Notes under the pieces: model-generated
Told to the model about the DNA's origin: nothing
What the model saw: the letters and a program-made list of their open reading frames with translations, nothing else
Database searches by the model: none
Shown here: positions 1-8,223 of the stretch, one piece after another
Numbering within the stretch: the first letter of the stretch is position 1
How the letters are laid out: each line of letters begins with the position of its first letter
Source: Sphingomonas sp. IW22
GTDB lineage: Bacteria > Pseudomonadota > Alphaproteobacteria > Sphingomonadales > Sphingomonadaceae
DNA: 54,746 nucleotides
Assembly: GCF_041321155.1 (NCBI RefSeq)
Contig: NZ_JBGGWB010000007.1
Location: 1-54,746 of the forward strand
Direction: 5' to 3'
Made by a program: the position numbers and the translations under genes

Positions 1-38
1 TGCACGTCCAGACCAACGTATTTCACTGCCTCCGTCAT
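1..38 (-). CDS. IS110-family transposase, first 12 codons only
   Basis: The reverse strand starts at an ATG (36-38) preceded by a GGAGG ribosome-binding site and reads MTEAVKYVGLDV before leaving the window. VGLDV just after the start is typical of IS110/IS1111 transposases, where that Asp is the first residue of the DEDD catalytic set. Only the N-terminus is visible, so neither intactness nor IS type can be judged. The element lies on the far side of the glycerophosphotransferase gene and would interrupt or flank the left part of the Tn3-like element. Confidence 0.6.
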   Translation of the reverse strand, partial: MTEAVKYVGLDV

Positions 39-122
39 GACTCGCCTCCGCTGCTGAAAAATCCATCATCAGCATCTCAGATTCGAGCCTCCGAGGCTCG
101 GGCAGTCATGGGGTCTAAGGGA

Positions 123-1244
123 TCAGAGCGATTGCAGGGTGTGGAGCAGTTGGTATGAGGCCCGTTTGATTGCGCCATCGTAGCGGCCGAACGCGAACGC
201 TGTCGCTTTCGCCTGTCTTTGGATCATGTCGGGATGCCGTTCGAAGGCTCGATCTACTGCAGCAAGCACATCGTCAGCACCTGATGCGACCTCTCCCAGA
301 TGCCAACCAGCGTACCTTGGATCGTCCTGCCAGTTAGCGCCATGCGCATTCACGAAAGCGACGGGCCGCGGCTTAGCGAGGAATTCGTAAAGCTGGCTCG
401 ACATGTCGCCCAGATAGATGTCGGCGGCCCGCGCATAGCTCATGTCGAACAGCTTGGGAGAATCCAGATCGACCGCGATGTGCTCTGGCACGGCAAGTTC
501 CAGCCACCGCGCTCGCGCGATCGGATCGAGGTTTTCGAACGCGCGGACATGAGGGGCGAAGACCAAGTTGTACCGCTCCTGTTGGCGGAAACGGGCGATG
601 ACATCGCGAGCGATCCCGATCGAGGACAGCGCAGGATCAAAATGAGGGTTGTAGAAGACGGTCGGGCGATCGTTGTCGAACAATCGCGGTCCGGTGGGCA
701 AGGCCTGCAAATAGTCGATCTTTATATAGCCCACGGCCGAAAGCCGCTTACGGCTGAGGCCTTGCGCGACGGCACGCTCGATGTCTTTCTGTCCGGGAAC
801 GAAGATGGCATCGAAGGCTCTCTGCTTGGCTTCGGAGGATGGTGCACGGTCGCCAGCGCCGTGGCGGAAATGTACCAGCGGACGCTTCCATCCGAGCCAT
901 CGCAACGCCGCAGAGGTGCGCTCGGGAACGATGATGGCCTGGGTCTTGCGGGCCTGCCATCGGATCCGCGCCAGCAGGGGCCCCTTCGCCGCCGAGCGGC
1001 TGCCCGTTATGCGCGCTGCAATCCTGCCCGCCCAAGGCCAGGCGATCTGCGTCACGGTCATCGTGCTGGCTCTCATCGCCGCAGCCACTGCGCGCAAGGC
1101 GGCGGCGGTGCGGTCGTCGGCGCAGATGCAGCGGACCGTGATATCCGGATGGCTCAGGCTAAGTTCTGCGGCGACCGGCGCGAGATGCAGGACCTGATGC
1201 TCCCCTCCGATGAATACGAACGTGAGATTGTTCAAATTCGTCAT
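123..1244 (-). CDS. CDP-glycerol glycerophosphotransferase-like protein
   Basis: A 373-aa protein starting MTNLNNLTFVF. The C-terminal half carries features of the Glyphos_transf/TagB-like fold: a strand followed by YNPHFDP, FAPHVRAF, and near residue 275 a segment reading ARAADIYLGDMSSQLYEFL, matching the family's pattern of aDvli-tDySS-feFl. Such enzymes move glycerol-phosphate or related groups onto cell-surface polymers, acting at the cytoplasmic face of the membrane. The start ATG overlaps the resolvase stop (ATGA), so translation is coupled to the resolvase. A longer upstream frame would overlap the resolvase coding region and is less likely. As a passenger in a Tn3-type element it may change surface polysaccharide or phage receptors (inference). 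Substrate is unknown. Confidence 0.75.
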   Translation of the reverse strand: MTNLNNLTFVFIGGEHQVLHLAPVAAELSLSHPDITVRCICADDRTAAALRAVAAAMRASTMTVTQIAWPWAGRIAARITGSRSAAKGPLLARIRWQARKTQAIIVPERTSAALRWLGWKRPLVHFRHGAGDRAPSSEAKQRAFDAIFVPGQKDIERAVAQGLSRKRLSAVGYIKIDYLQALPTGPRLFDNDRPTVFYNPHFDPALSSIGIARDVIARFRQQERYNLVFAPHVRAFENLDPIARARWLELAVPEHIAVDLDSPKLFDMSYARAADIYLGDMSSQLYEFLAKPRPVAFVNAHGANWQDDPRYAGWHLGEVASGADDVLAAVDRAFERHPDMIQRQAKATAFAFGRYDGAIKRASYQLLHTLQSL

Positions 1245-1882
1245 GCCTTGATCGATGGGCGCGCTTTTCGAGCGAGAAGCTTCTGTCCGTCCGTCCTGAT
1301 CTCTCCGTTCGGCGTAACATGCCGGTAGAGCGTCTGACGCGTGATGCCCAGCTCGGCGCACAGCTCGGCGACCTTGGTTTCGGGTTTGCCCATAGCCGCC
1401 TGGGCAAGCCGCAGTTTGGCGGGCGTCATCTTGAACGGGCGACCGCCATGTCGGCCGCGCGCACGTGCCGATTCGAGACCGGCGCGGGTGCGCTCGACGA
1501 TCAACTCGCGCTCAAACTCGGCGAGGCCGGCAAAAATCGCAAAGATCAACCGACCGTTGGCGGTGGTGGTGTCGATCGACGCGCCTTCGCCGGCCAGCAC
1601 CTTGAGGCCGATGCCACGCTTGGTCAGGTCGCCGACTGTGTTAACGAGGTGGCGCAGGTCGCGACCGAGGCGGTCGAGCTTCCATATGACCAGCGTGTCA
1701 TCACGGCGCAGTGCCTTCAGGCAGGCATCCAGCCCCGGCCGCTTGTCGAGCCGGCCCGACGCGGCATCCTCATAGATATGCTCGGGATCGACGCCGGCCG
1801 CGACCAGCGCGTCGTGCTGAAGGTCGTGAACCTGGCTGCCATCCGCCTTGGACACTCGCGCGTAACCGAGCTGCGTTGTCAC
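1241..1882 (-). CDS. tnpR: Serine resolvase of the Tn3-family element
   Basis: A 213-aa small serine recombinase. With the GTG start chosen here it begins MTTQLGYARVSKADGSQ, the usual resolvase N-terminus with catalytic Ser in ARVS. Further family segments are KLDRLGRDLRHL, an ERELIVERTRAGL helix, and a C-terminal HTH (VAELCAELGITRQTLYRHV). An in-frame TTG at 1927 would add 15 residues not found in resolvases. The gene is divergent from tnpA, with GTCACA motifs between and within the gene starts. Its stop overlaps the downstream glycerophosphotransferase ATG. It should resolve cointegrates formed by replicative transposition. Confidence 0.92.
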   Translation of the reverse strand: MTTQLGYARVSKADGSQVHDLQHDALVAAGVDPEHIYEDAASGRLDKRPGLDACLKALRRDDTLVIWKLDRLGRDLRHLVNTVGDLTKRGIGLKVLAGEGASIDTTTANGRLIFAIFAGLAEFERELIVERTRAGLESARARGRHGGRPFKMTPAKLRLAQAAMGKPETKVAELCAELGITRQTLYRHVTPNGEIRTDGQKLLARKARPSIKA

Positions 1883-1998
1883 ATATACGTCCGTTCGTGT
1901 GACAGAGCGGGAGCGCTCCTCCAACAATCCTCATCCTGTCACATAACCCGTCTTCTGGTCTATGCTCCATGAACAGGTCCGCTTTCCTGTTTCGTGAC
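1878..1998. promoter_or_regulatory. Probable res site and divergent tnpR/tnpA promoter
   Basis: The short interval between the divergent resolvase and transposase contains an inverted pair GTCACA (1878-1883) and TGTGAC (1898-1903), a further GTCACA at 1938-1943 and GTGAC at 1994-1998. Repeated half-sites in this position are expected for resolvase-binding subsites that also autoregulate tnpR and tnpA. Exact subsite limits cannot be set by eye. Confidence 0.55.
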
Positions 1999-2011
1999 GA
2001 ACAGGACACCG

Positions 2012-5000
2012 ATGCCGACCAAGACCATTCTGTCGCCCGCGCAGCGCACTGCCATCTTCGATCCGCCCGCTGATCGCGCGACGATTGAACGGCTCTACAC
2101 GCTCGGTCCCGATGATCTGGCGCAGGTGGCGCGACGTCGGCGCGGGGCCAACCGGATCGGCTACGCGGTGCAGCTTTGCTACCTGCGTCATCCCGGCCGC
2201 GGGCTGCTGATGGGTGAGGCGGTGCCCGACGCCATACTCAAGCTGCTCGCCGAGCAGATCGGGTGCGCGGCCGACGACTTCACCGGCTATGCCATGCGCT
2301 CCACGACGCTGCGCGAACACCGTGCCGAAATCGAAGCCCTGCTCGGTCTGCGTGCCTTTGCGCGAGTGGACGTGCGAGCGATGCTGGCGCTGGGATCGGA
2401 GATCGCCGCCTCGACCGACCGGGGCGAGACGATTGTCGCCGGCATGGTCGATCGCCTGCGCGCAGACCGGATCGTGCTGCCGGCACCATCGACGCTGGAA
2501 CGGCTCGCGCTTATCGTGCGGACACGGGCGCGCAAGGCCGCTCATGCTAACCTGATCCGCGACTGTTCGGCCGAGCAGGAAGCCGCGCTCGAACATCTGA
2601 TCGCAACCGACGACCACGGCCGCACCCGGCTCGGGTGGATACGCGAATGGCCCGAAGCCCCTTCGGCCGCCAACCTGAAAGGGATTATCGAACGGCTTGA
2701 CGCTGTGCGCGGCATCGGGATCGCAGCGGATAGGGCGCGACGTATACATGTCGCCCGCTATGCCGTCATCGCACGGACCGCCGGTATCGTCACCGCCCAG
2801 CACCTGCGGCGTCTCGAACGCCTGCGCCGGCTCGCCATGCTCATCGCCTCGATGATCGAGATGGAGGCGGGATTGACTGATGCCGCACTGGTCATGGTCG
2901 AGAAGATGGTGGGCGCGCTGTTCCGCCGCGCCGACCGCAACCGCTCCGATCGGTTGCTCGGCCAGGCACGGATGCTGAAGGACACCGCACGCTTCCATGC
3001 CCGGCTCGGTCGCCTTCTGGTCGATGCTCGCGCGAGTGGGCGCGATGCCTTCCGCACGATCGACGCCAAGGTGGGCTGGGAGCAACTTGAACGCAGCATC
3101 CGCTTCGCCGAGGACCTGACGCGCTCGGCCGACGACGGGCTGGAGGAAGTGGTCGAACGCTATACCGCCGTCCGGCGGTTCGCCCCGACGTTTCTTGCCG
3201 CCTTCACCTTCCGCACCGCACGATCGGGCGATCCGCTGCTCGGCGCGGTCGAGGCGTTGCGGACGATGTACCGTGATGGCCGATCGATGTTGCCGAAGCG
3301 GGTGCCAACCAGCTTCATCAAGCCGCGCTGGCGCAAGGTCGTGCAGCCTGCGGAAGGGACGATCGACCGGCGCGCTTACGAGATCGCGGTGATCGTCCAT
3401 CTGCGCGAGCGGCTCGGGTCGGGCAGCATCTGGGTGGACGGCAGCCGCGCCTATCGCACGCTCGACGACTATCAGCTGCCCGTGCCCACTTTTGAGGCGA
3501 TGCGCGCGACCGGCGATCTGCGCCTGGCCGTGCCGACCGACTTCCCCGAATGGTATGAGGAGCGCCGCACCCTACTGGTCCGGCGCATGACGGAGGTGGA
3601 ACGCGCAGCCGCGGCGGGCGAGCTGGTCGACGTGACAATCGAGCGCGGGCAGTTGCTGATCTCGCCGATCCGGCGCTCTCCCTCCGACGATGCCGATGCA
3701 CTGAAGGCCCGGCTCTACGCGATGCTGCCGCGCGTCCGCATCACCGACCTGCTGGTCGAGGTCGCCGCATGGTCGGGTTTCGCCGACCGCTTCGTCCATG
3801 CGCGCAGCGGCGCCTCCGCCTCCGACCAATCCGCGCTGATGGGTGCGATCCTCGCCGATGCGACCAATCTCGGCCTGGGCCGCATGGCCGAAAGTTCGCG
3901 CGGGCTGACGTTGCCTCGCCTGCGCTGGACGGCGGAATGGCATGTGCGCGACGAAACCTACCTGTCGGCGCTGGCGGCGATCGTCGATTGCCACACCGCG
4001 CATCCCCTCGCGGCGGTCTGGGGACCGGGCGACACATCGTCGTCGGACGGCCAGTTCTTCCGCGCCGGTGGTCAGGGCGAGGCCCGCGCCGATCGCAACG
4101 CCCGCTACGGCACCGAACCCGGCGTGCTGTTCTACACCCACGTTACCGACCGCTTTACGCCGTTCCATACCAAGGTCATCGCCGCCAATGCCGGCGAAGC
4201 CGCGCATGTCCTCGATGGCCTTCTCGACCATGAGAGCCAACTGGTGATCCGCGAACATGCGACGGATACCGCCGGGGCGGTCGATCATGTCTTCGGCCTG
4301 TGTCATTTGCTCGGCTTCCGCTTCGCACCCCGTATCCGCGACCTTAACGAACGCCGGTTATACGGCCTGTCGCCGGTTGATCCATGGTCGACGCTGCGCC
4401 CGCTCGTTGCCGGGCCGGTCAACATCCGCGCGATCGAGGAGAACTGGGACGAAACCCTGCGTCTTGCAGCCTCGATCCGTGCCGGCACCGTCAGCGCCTC
4501 GGTCATGCTGCGCAAGCTGGCGGGTTTCCCGCGCCAGAACCCGGTCGCGCGCGCCCTGCGCGAGATCGGACGGGTCGAGCGCACCCTGTTCATGCTCGAC
4601 TGGTTCGACGATCCCGACCAGCGGCGCCGCACCGGCAGCATCCTCAACAAGGGGGAAGCCCGCAACGCGCTCGCCCGCGCCATCTTCTTCAACCGCCTCG
4701 GCGAACTGCGCGACCGGACTTTCGAGAACCAGCGTCATCGCGCCTCCGGCCTGACGCTCGTCACCGCGGCCGTGACGCTCTGGAACACCGTCTATCTCGA
4801 CCGCGCCGTCCGGCATCTGCGCGGCAGCGGCGTCGACGTGCCCGACGAACTGCTCGCCCACGTCGCCCCGCTGGGCTGGGAGCATGTAGGCCTGACCGGC
4901 GACTATCTTTGGGGCGAGATCGACAAACCCCGTGAACGGTTCAGGCCGCTCCGGCTCCACCAGCAAGGCCGGGACGCGTACGTTTTCGACCATCCTCTCA

Positions 5001-5119
5001 CCGGCCCCCATCCTGGGCGGGGCTTGGAAAGCCGGCTCCCGCCGCACCCACGATGCGAAGAACAGTCCCCTTCGGCACGTTGGCGAGCGGGACCGGCTGC
5101 ATCAGTGGCAGCATGTTGA
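2012..5119 (+). CDS. tnpA: Tn3-family transposase with target-derived C-terminal tail
   Basis: About 1035 aa from the ATG at 2012, which has AGGA five bases upstream; a GTG at 1994 is the alternative. Catalytic landmarks of the DDE Tn3 family are present in order: LADATNLGLG (first Asp), SSSDGQFF (second Asp) and ILNKGEARN (Glu). The usual C-terminal ending GDYLW...RFRPLRL is reached near 4960. The frame then has no stop before the end of the transposon and runs through the right inverted repeat into the flanking umuD sequence, adding about 36 residues read from the antisense strand of umuD. The enzyme catalyses replicative transposition by binding the 38-bp ends. Probably functional, but the foreign tail could matter. 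Confidence 0.95.
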   Translation: MPTKTILSPAQRTAIFDPPADRATIERLYTLGPDDLAQVARRRRGANRIGYAVQLCYLRHPGRGLLMGEAVPDAILKLLAEQIGCAADDFTGYAMRSTTLREHRAEIEALLGLRAFARVDVRAMLALGSEIAASTDRGETIVAGMVDRLRADRIVLPAPSTLERLALIVRTRARKAAHANLIRDCSAEQEAALEHLIATDDHGRTRLGWIREWPEAPSAANLKGIIERLDAVRGIGIAADRARRIHVARYAVIARTAGIVTAQHLRRLERLRRLAMLIASMIEMEAGLTDAALVMVEKMVGALFRRADRNRSDRLLGQARMLKDTARFHARLGRLLVDARASGRDAFRTIDAKVGWEQLERSIRFAEDLTRSADDGLEEVVERYTAVRRFAPTFLAAFTFRTARSGDPLLGAVEALRTMYRDGRSMLPKRVPTSFIKPRWRKVVQPAEGTIDRRAYEIAVIVHLRERLGSGSIWVDGSRAYRTLDDYQLPVPTFEAMRATGDLRLAVPTDFPEWYEERRTLLVRRMTEVERAAAAGELVDVTIERGQLLISPIRRSPSDDADALKARLYAMLPRVRITDLLVEVAAWSGFADRFVHARSGASASDQSALMGAILADATNLGLGRMAESSRGLTLPRLRWTAEWHVRDETYLSALAAIVDCHTAHPLAAVWGPGDTSSSDGQFFRAGGQGEARADRNARYGTEPGVLFYTHVTDRFTPFHTKVIAANAGEAAHVLDGLLDHESQLVIREHATDTAGAVDHVFGLCHLLGFRFAPRIRDLNERRLYGLSPVDPWSTLRPLVAGPVNIRAIEENWDETLRLAASIRAGTVSASVMLRKLAGFPRQNPVARALREIGRVERTLFMLDWFDDPDQRRRTGSILNKGEARNALARAIFFNRLGELRDRTFENQRHRASGLTLVTAAVTLWNTVYLDRAVRHLRGSGVDVPDELLAHVAPLGWEHVGLTGDYLWGEIDKPRERFRPLRLHQQGRDAYVFDHPLTGPHPGRGLESRLPPHPRCEEQSPSARWRAGPAASVAAC
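4972..5009 (-). repeat. Right terminal inverted repeat of the Tn3-family element
   Basis: Read on the minus strand from 5009 the end begins GGGGGCCGGTG and contains CGAAAAC at repeat positions 22-28, then ACG at 31-33. This is the same register as the 38-bp Tn3 terminal repeat (GGGGTC start, CGAAAAC and ACG at those positions). It begins exactly where the umuD reading frame is broken. The matching left repeat was not found and should lie outside the window or be lost. Confidence 0.75.
5010..5114 (-). pseudogene. umuD: umuD 5' fragment cut by the transposon
   Basis: The minus strand encodes 35 codons from the ATG at 5112-5114 (AAGGGA ribosome-binding site), ending ...GAGFPSPAQD exactly at the transposon end. 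The sequence GFPSPAQD is the signature after the self-cleavage site of UmuD/S24 proteins; the cleavage pair here would be Ala-Gly. The serine-lysine protease part is missing. UmuD is the processed subunit of error-prone DNA polymerase V and is controlled by LexA. A LexA box lies 36 bp upstream of this start. The rest of the gene, if present, would be on the other side of the transposon. Confidence 0.8.
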
Positions 5120-5149
5120 TTCCCTTCGCTACCCGCCTAACGCATGATG

Positions 5150-5164
5150 GAACAAAAAGCGAAC
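5150..5164 (-). promoter_or_regulatory. LexA (SOS) box upstream of umuD
   Basis: GAAC-AAAAAGC-GAAC on the plus strand, equal to GTTC-N7-GTTC on the minus strand, is an exact match to the alphaproteobacterial LexA operator. It lies just upstream of the umuD fragment and in the promoter region expected for it. The type III res gene converges from the other side and ends at 5210. Confidence 0.75.
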
Positions 5165-5209
5165 GGAGTGATCGTCGAGTGGCTGGTTTTTCCTCGGATC
5201 GGTCGCCGT

Positions 5210-8200
5210 TCAAGTTTGAGCTAGAATCCCGGCGAGGTTCGTGGCGGTCACAAACGGGACTTCCAATGCCTTGAAATGTGCTTTCCCGCAGGCAATCTGC
5301 GCCTTCTCAGCTTCACGAAGCGTGTTCAGGTCGCCCTTGCTCTCGCTAACGAGATAGACGTCCTCCCGGCCGTCCTCTTGGCGGACGATTGCCCAATCTG
5401 GATTGTAGGTGCCGAGCGGCGTCGTGACCTTAAAGGTCGCGGGCAGCTTCGCGAACACCTTGATGGCGCCGCTAATATCAAGCGCCTTGGCTAGCTCCGC
5501 TTCGATGTTAGAGTCCGTCACGATATGGTCGAGAGGCGCGTGGGCGACCGAGACGAGCCGGTCGACAGGTACATCGTCCTCGGCCACGAACAGGTCCTGC
5601 GCCCACCATTCCTCCAGCGGTTTGTAGACGATCCCATCGGTCATCATCAGCCGCTTTCCGGCCTGGATGATCGCCGTCACCGCATCGACGAAGGCGGATG
5701 GATTTACCGCCGCGTCCGCCAACCGCCCAGACTGGACAAGGATGTTGGCGAGGACCTTCCGGGGCAGCTCCGTCCGGTTTTGGAGTTCGCCTAGCAAGTC
5801 TGGCACGTCGAGACGCGCAGCAGCGAGACGTTGCGGCTGTGACGTGGCGACCTTCTCGGGGGTCACGCCCTCGCGGCCGATCAGCATCTCGGCTAGCTCG
5901 AACGTCACGCGCGCCTCGCCGGGGCGTGGCATATCCCGGAGCGCCTGCGCACACCGTGCGACCAGCGTCGCATCGTCGAAATCCAGCCGATAAGTTGTCT
6001 TGCGGCTGATCCGCTCCCACAGCATCTGGAAGTCGTGGCCTTCCAGCACCTTAAGATTAAGCTTTACCTGCCGCTTGTCGCGAGCATCGCTTACCGGAAC
6101 CTTGCGCGCCAAGCGGTGCAGCATGTCCCGGATCAGCTTGGCCGCCGGTTCCGGTAAATCGCCCGGTAGCGGCACATTGTTCTGGGCAAGCGCGGCGCGG
6201 AGTTCAGGCTTGGCGTTGCCCTTCTCGTCGATCAACCCGGCCCCGGCGAGACCATCGAACACGGCGCGGCTTTCTTGCACGGAAATGATCGCTGTCCCGC
6301 CTTCCGGCAAGGTGTAGGTCAGGCCTGCGAACAGATCGGCGGTGACGATGCCGAGCTTCACATCCAGCGCCTGCTCCATCTCGGACTGCAGGCCCTCGGC
6401 AAACGCCTTGTAGCCTTCCTGCGCGATGACGGTGAGGACGTTCAGTCCCTCGTCACGCCGCCGCTGACCGGTCTGATCGACGCACAGTCGCAGGCCGCGA
6501 CCGATCGACTGACGCCGCCGCGTCTCGCTCGCCATCTCCCTCAGTGAGCAGATCTGGAAGACGTTTGGGTTATCCCAGCCCTCACGCAGCGCGGAGTGAG
6601 AGAAGAGGAAGCGGAGCGGTTCCGCCTCGTCCAGCAGGCGCTCCTTATCCTTCATGATGAGGTCGAAGGTGCGCTCGGCATCGTCACGGCTCTTCTGGTT
6701 CGAGAACTCGCCTTCCTTGTTCAGCGCCGGCTCAGTGAAACGGCCCTTCTTGTCCTGCGAAAAATAACCGTCATGCGCGCGTCCGGCGTCGGCCGGCACC
6801 GAGGCGAACAGCGACTGGAAGCGCGGCTGCGCGGCCAGCTTATGATACTCTTCTTGGAACATGATCGCCAGCGGCCCGGGGTGAGCGGACCCGGCTTCGT
6901 CATACAGGCGATAGTCTGCCACCTTGTCGATGAAGAACAGGCTGAGCGTCTTGATGCCCAGCGGCCGGTTGCGCAGCTCCTTGCGGAAATGATGCTCGAT
7001 CGTCTGGCGCACCATCGCGCGGGAGAGAGAGGCTGCGTCGACATCGCCCCAGCTGTCGCCGACCTCCAAGGTCTTCACGCCATCGCCTGGCACGATCAAC
7101 TGTATCGAACCGCCGCCTCGCATCTTCTCGATGATGCCGATGCGGTAGCCGGCATAGATCGTGCGCCCTCCGGATGCCTGATCGTCGGTCAGCTCGGTGC
7201 CGTCATATACCCATACCGATTGGCGCGAGACGCCGCCCTTCATCTGCTTGGCAAGCTCGACGCGGGCTCGCGGAAGCTGGCCCTTCTTGGCCTCGACCTC
7301 CAGCAATTTCACGTAAGCGCTGTTGTCGGCGTCCTGAATCTGCGCGCCGTCGACCTCGATCGACTTCACAAGCCTTCGATCGTGCGCGTCGAAGGCGTCG
7401 AGGCGGTAGACGGGGTGAAATTTCGCCACATGGGTCGCCGAGTAGCGGATCGTCGCCAGCGGCTGCATCGCACGCATGATCGTGCGACCGGCGCCGGTAG
7501 GATTGGCGTCGACCGACTGCGGCTCGTCGACAATGATGATCGGCCGCGTACTTTTCACCCACTCCACGCCGGGGATGTCACGGGTCTGCTCGCGCGCCTG
7601 CTGGAAGACGGCGGTCTTCGTGCCGAGCGACTGCACGGTGGCGATCATCACCCGGATCGATGAGGACGAGGCGAAATCGATGATCCGCGACAGGTCCGAG
7701 CTGTCATAGACGAAGCTCTCAAACGGCACTCCGTCATAGATCTGGCGGAAGTGGTCGCGCGTCTGTTCGATCGTCTTCTTCACGCCTTCGCGGATCGCGA
7801 CCGAGGGCACGACGATGACGAATTTGGTGAAGCCGTAGCGCCGGTTCAGCTCGAAGATGGTGCGCAAATAGACATAGGTCTTGCCCGTGCCCGTCTCCAT
7901 CTCGACGGTGAAGTCCATCTTGTAATCGCCGCCGGGATCCTTCTTGCCCTTGGCGGCAACCGCCAGTTCCGGCGAGGCGGGTAGGGCATGGCGGTTCTGC
8001 ACTGCATGCAGATTCTCCAGCACCGCCTCGTCGAGGAGGTCGAAGCGATTGGCGTAGCCGAGCAGCTTCTCAGCATAGTCCAGCTCACCTGCCACCCGCC
8101 GCGGATCGACGGTAAACAGGGACTCCCGCTCCTTCTGCCCGGAGAACAGGTCGACCACGGCGTCGATCGCGGCGACCTGATGCGGCAGCTCGGATTCGAA

Positions 8201-8212
8201 GACGAACTTCAT
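5210..8212 (-). CDS. res: Type III restriction enzyme Res subunit (helicase-nuclease)
   Basis: 1000 aa from ATG 8212 (MKFVFESELPHQ); a longer frame upstream overlaps mod and is Arg-rich, so it was rejected. It is an SF2 helicase with Walker A METGTGKTY near residues 105-113, motif II IIVDEPQS near 227, and motif VI-like QSIGRGLRL. At the C-terminus a PD-(D/E)xK nuclease shows NPDWAIV and then ESKGDLN about 20 residues later. Type III Res works as a complex with Mod, translocating or sliding between two head-to-head unmethylated sites and cutting 25-27 bp from one of them. It starts 11 bp after mod and is the last gene of the operon. All motifs look intact. Confidence 0.93.
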   Translation of the reverse strand: MKFVFESELPHQVAAIDAVVDLFSGQKERESLFTVDPRRVAGELDYAEKLLGYANRFDLLDEAVLENLHAVQNRHALPASPELAVAAKGKKDPGGDYKMDFTVEMETGTGKTYVYLRTIFELNRRYGFTKFVIVVPSVAIREGVKKTIEQTRDHFRQIYDGVPFESFVYDSSDLSRIIDFASSSSIRVMIATVQSLGTKTAVFQQAREQTRDIPGVEWVKSTRPIIIVDEPQSVDANPTGAGRTIMRAMQPLATIRYSATHVAKFHPVYRLDAFDAHDRRLVKSIEVDGAQIQDADNSAYVKLLEVEAKKGQLPRARVELAKQMKGGVSRQSVWVYDGTELTDDQASGGRTIYAGYRIGIIEKMRGGGSIQLIVPGDGVKTLEVGDSWGDVDAASLSRAMVRQTIEHHFRKELRNRPLGIKTLSLFFIDKVADYRLYDEAGSAHPGPLAIMFQEEYHKLAAQPRFQSLFASVPADAGRAHDGYFSQDKKGRFTEPALNKEGEFSNQKSRDDAERTFDLIMKDKERLLDEAEPLRFLFSHSALREGWDNPNVFQICSLREMASETRRRQSIGRGLRLCVDQTGQRRRDEGLNVLTVIAQEGYKAFAEGLQSEMEQALDVKLGIVTADLFAGLTYTLPEGGTAIISVQESRAVFDGLAGAGLIDEKGNAKPELRAALAQNNVPLPGDLPEPAAKLIRDMLHRLARKVPVSDARDKRQVKLNLKVLEGHDFQMLWERISRKTTYRLDFDDATLVARCAQALRDMPRPGEARVTFELAEMLIGREGVTPEKVATSQPQRLAAARLDVPDLLGELQNRTELPRKVLANILVQSGRLADAAVNPSAFVDAVTAIIQAGKRLMMTDGIVYKPLEEWWAQDLFVAEDDVPVDRLVSVAHAPLDHIVTDSNIEAELAKALDISGAIKVFAKLPATFKVTTPLGTYNPDWAIVRQEDGREDVYLVSESKGDLNTLREAEKAQIACGKAHFKALEVPFVTATNLAGILAQT

Positions 8213-8223
8213 GGTGCGCCCGA

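Noticed and set aside
105..145. GGGGTCTAAGGGATCAGAGC as left inverted repeat of the Tn3-like element
   Set aside because: Beyond the leading GGGG and one C it does not match the right repeat; the CGAAAAC block is missing. The true left end is not in view.
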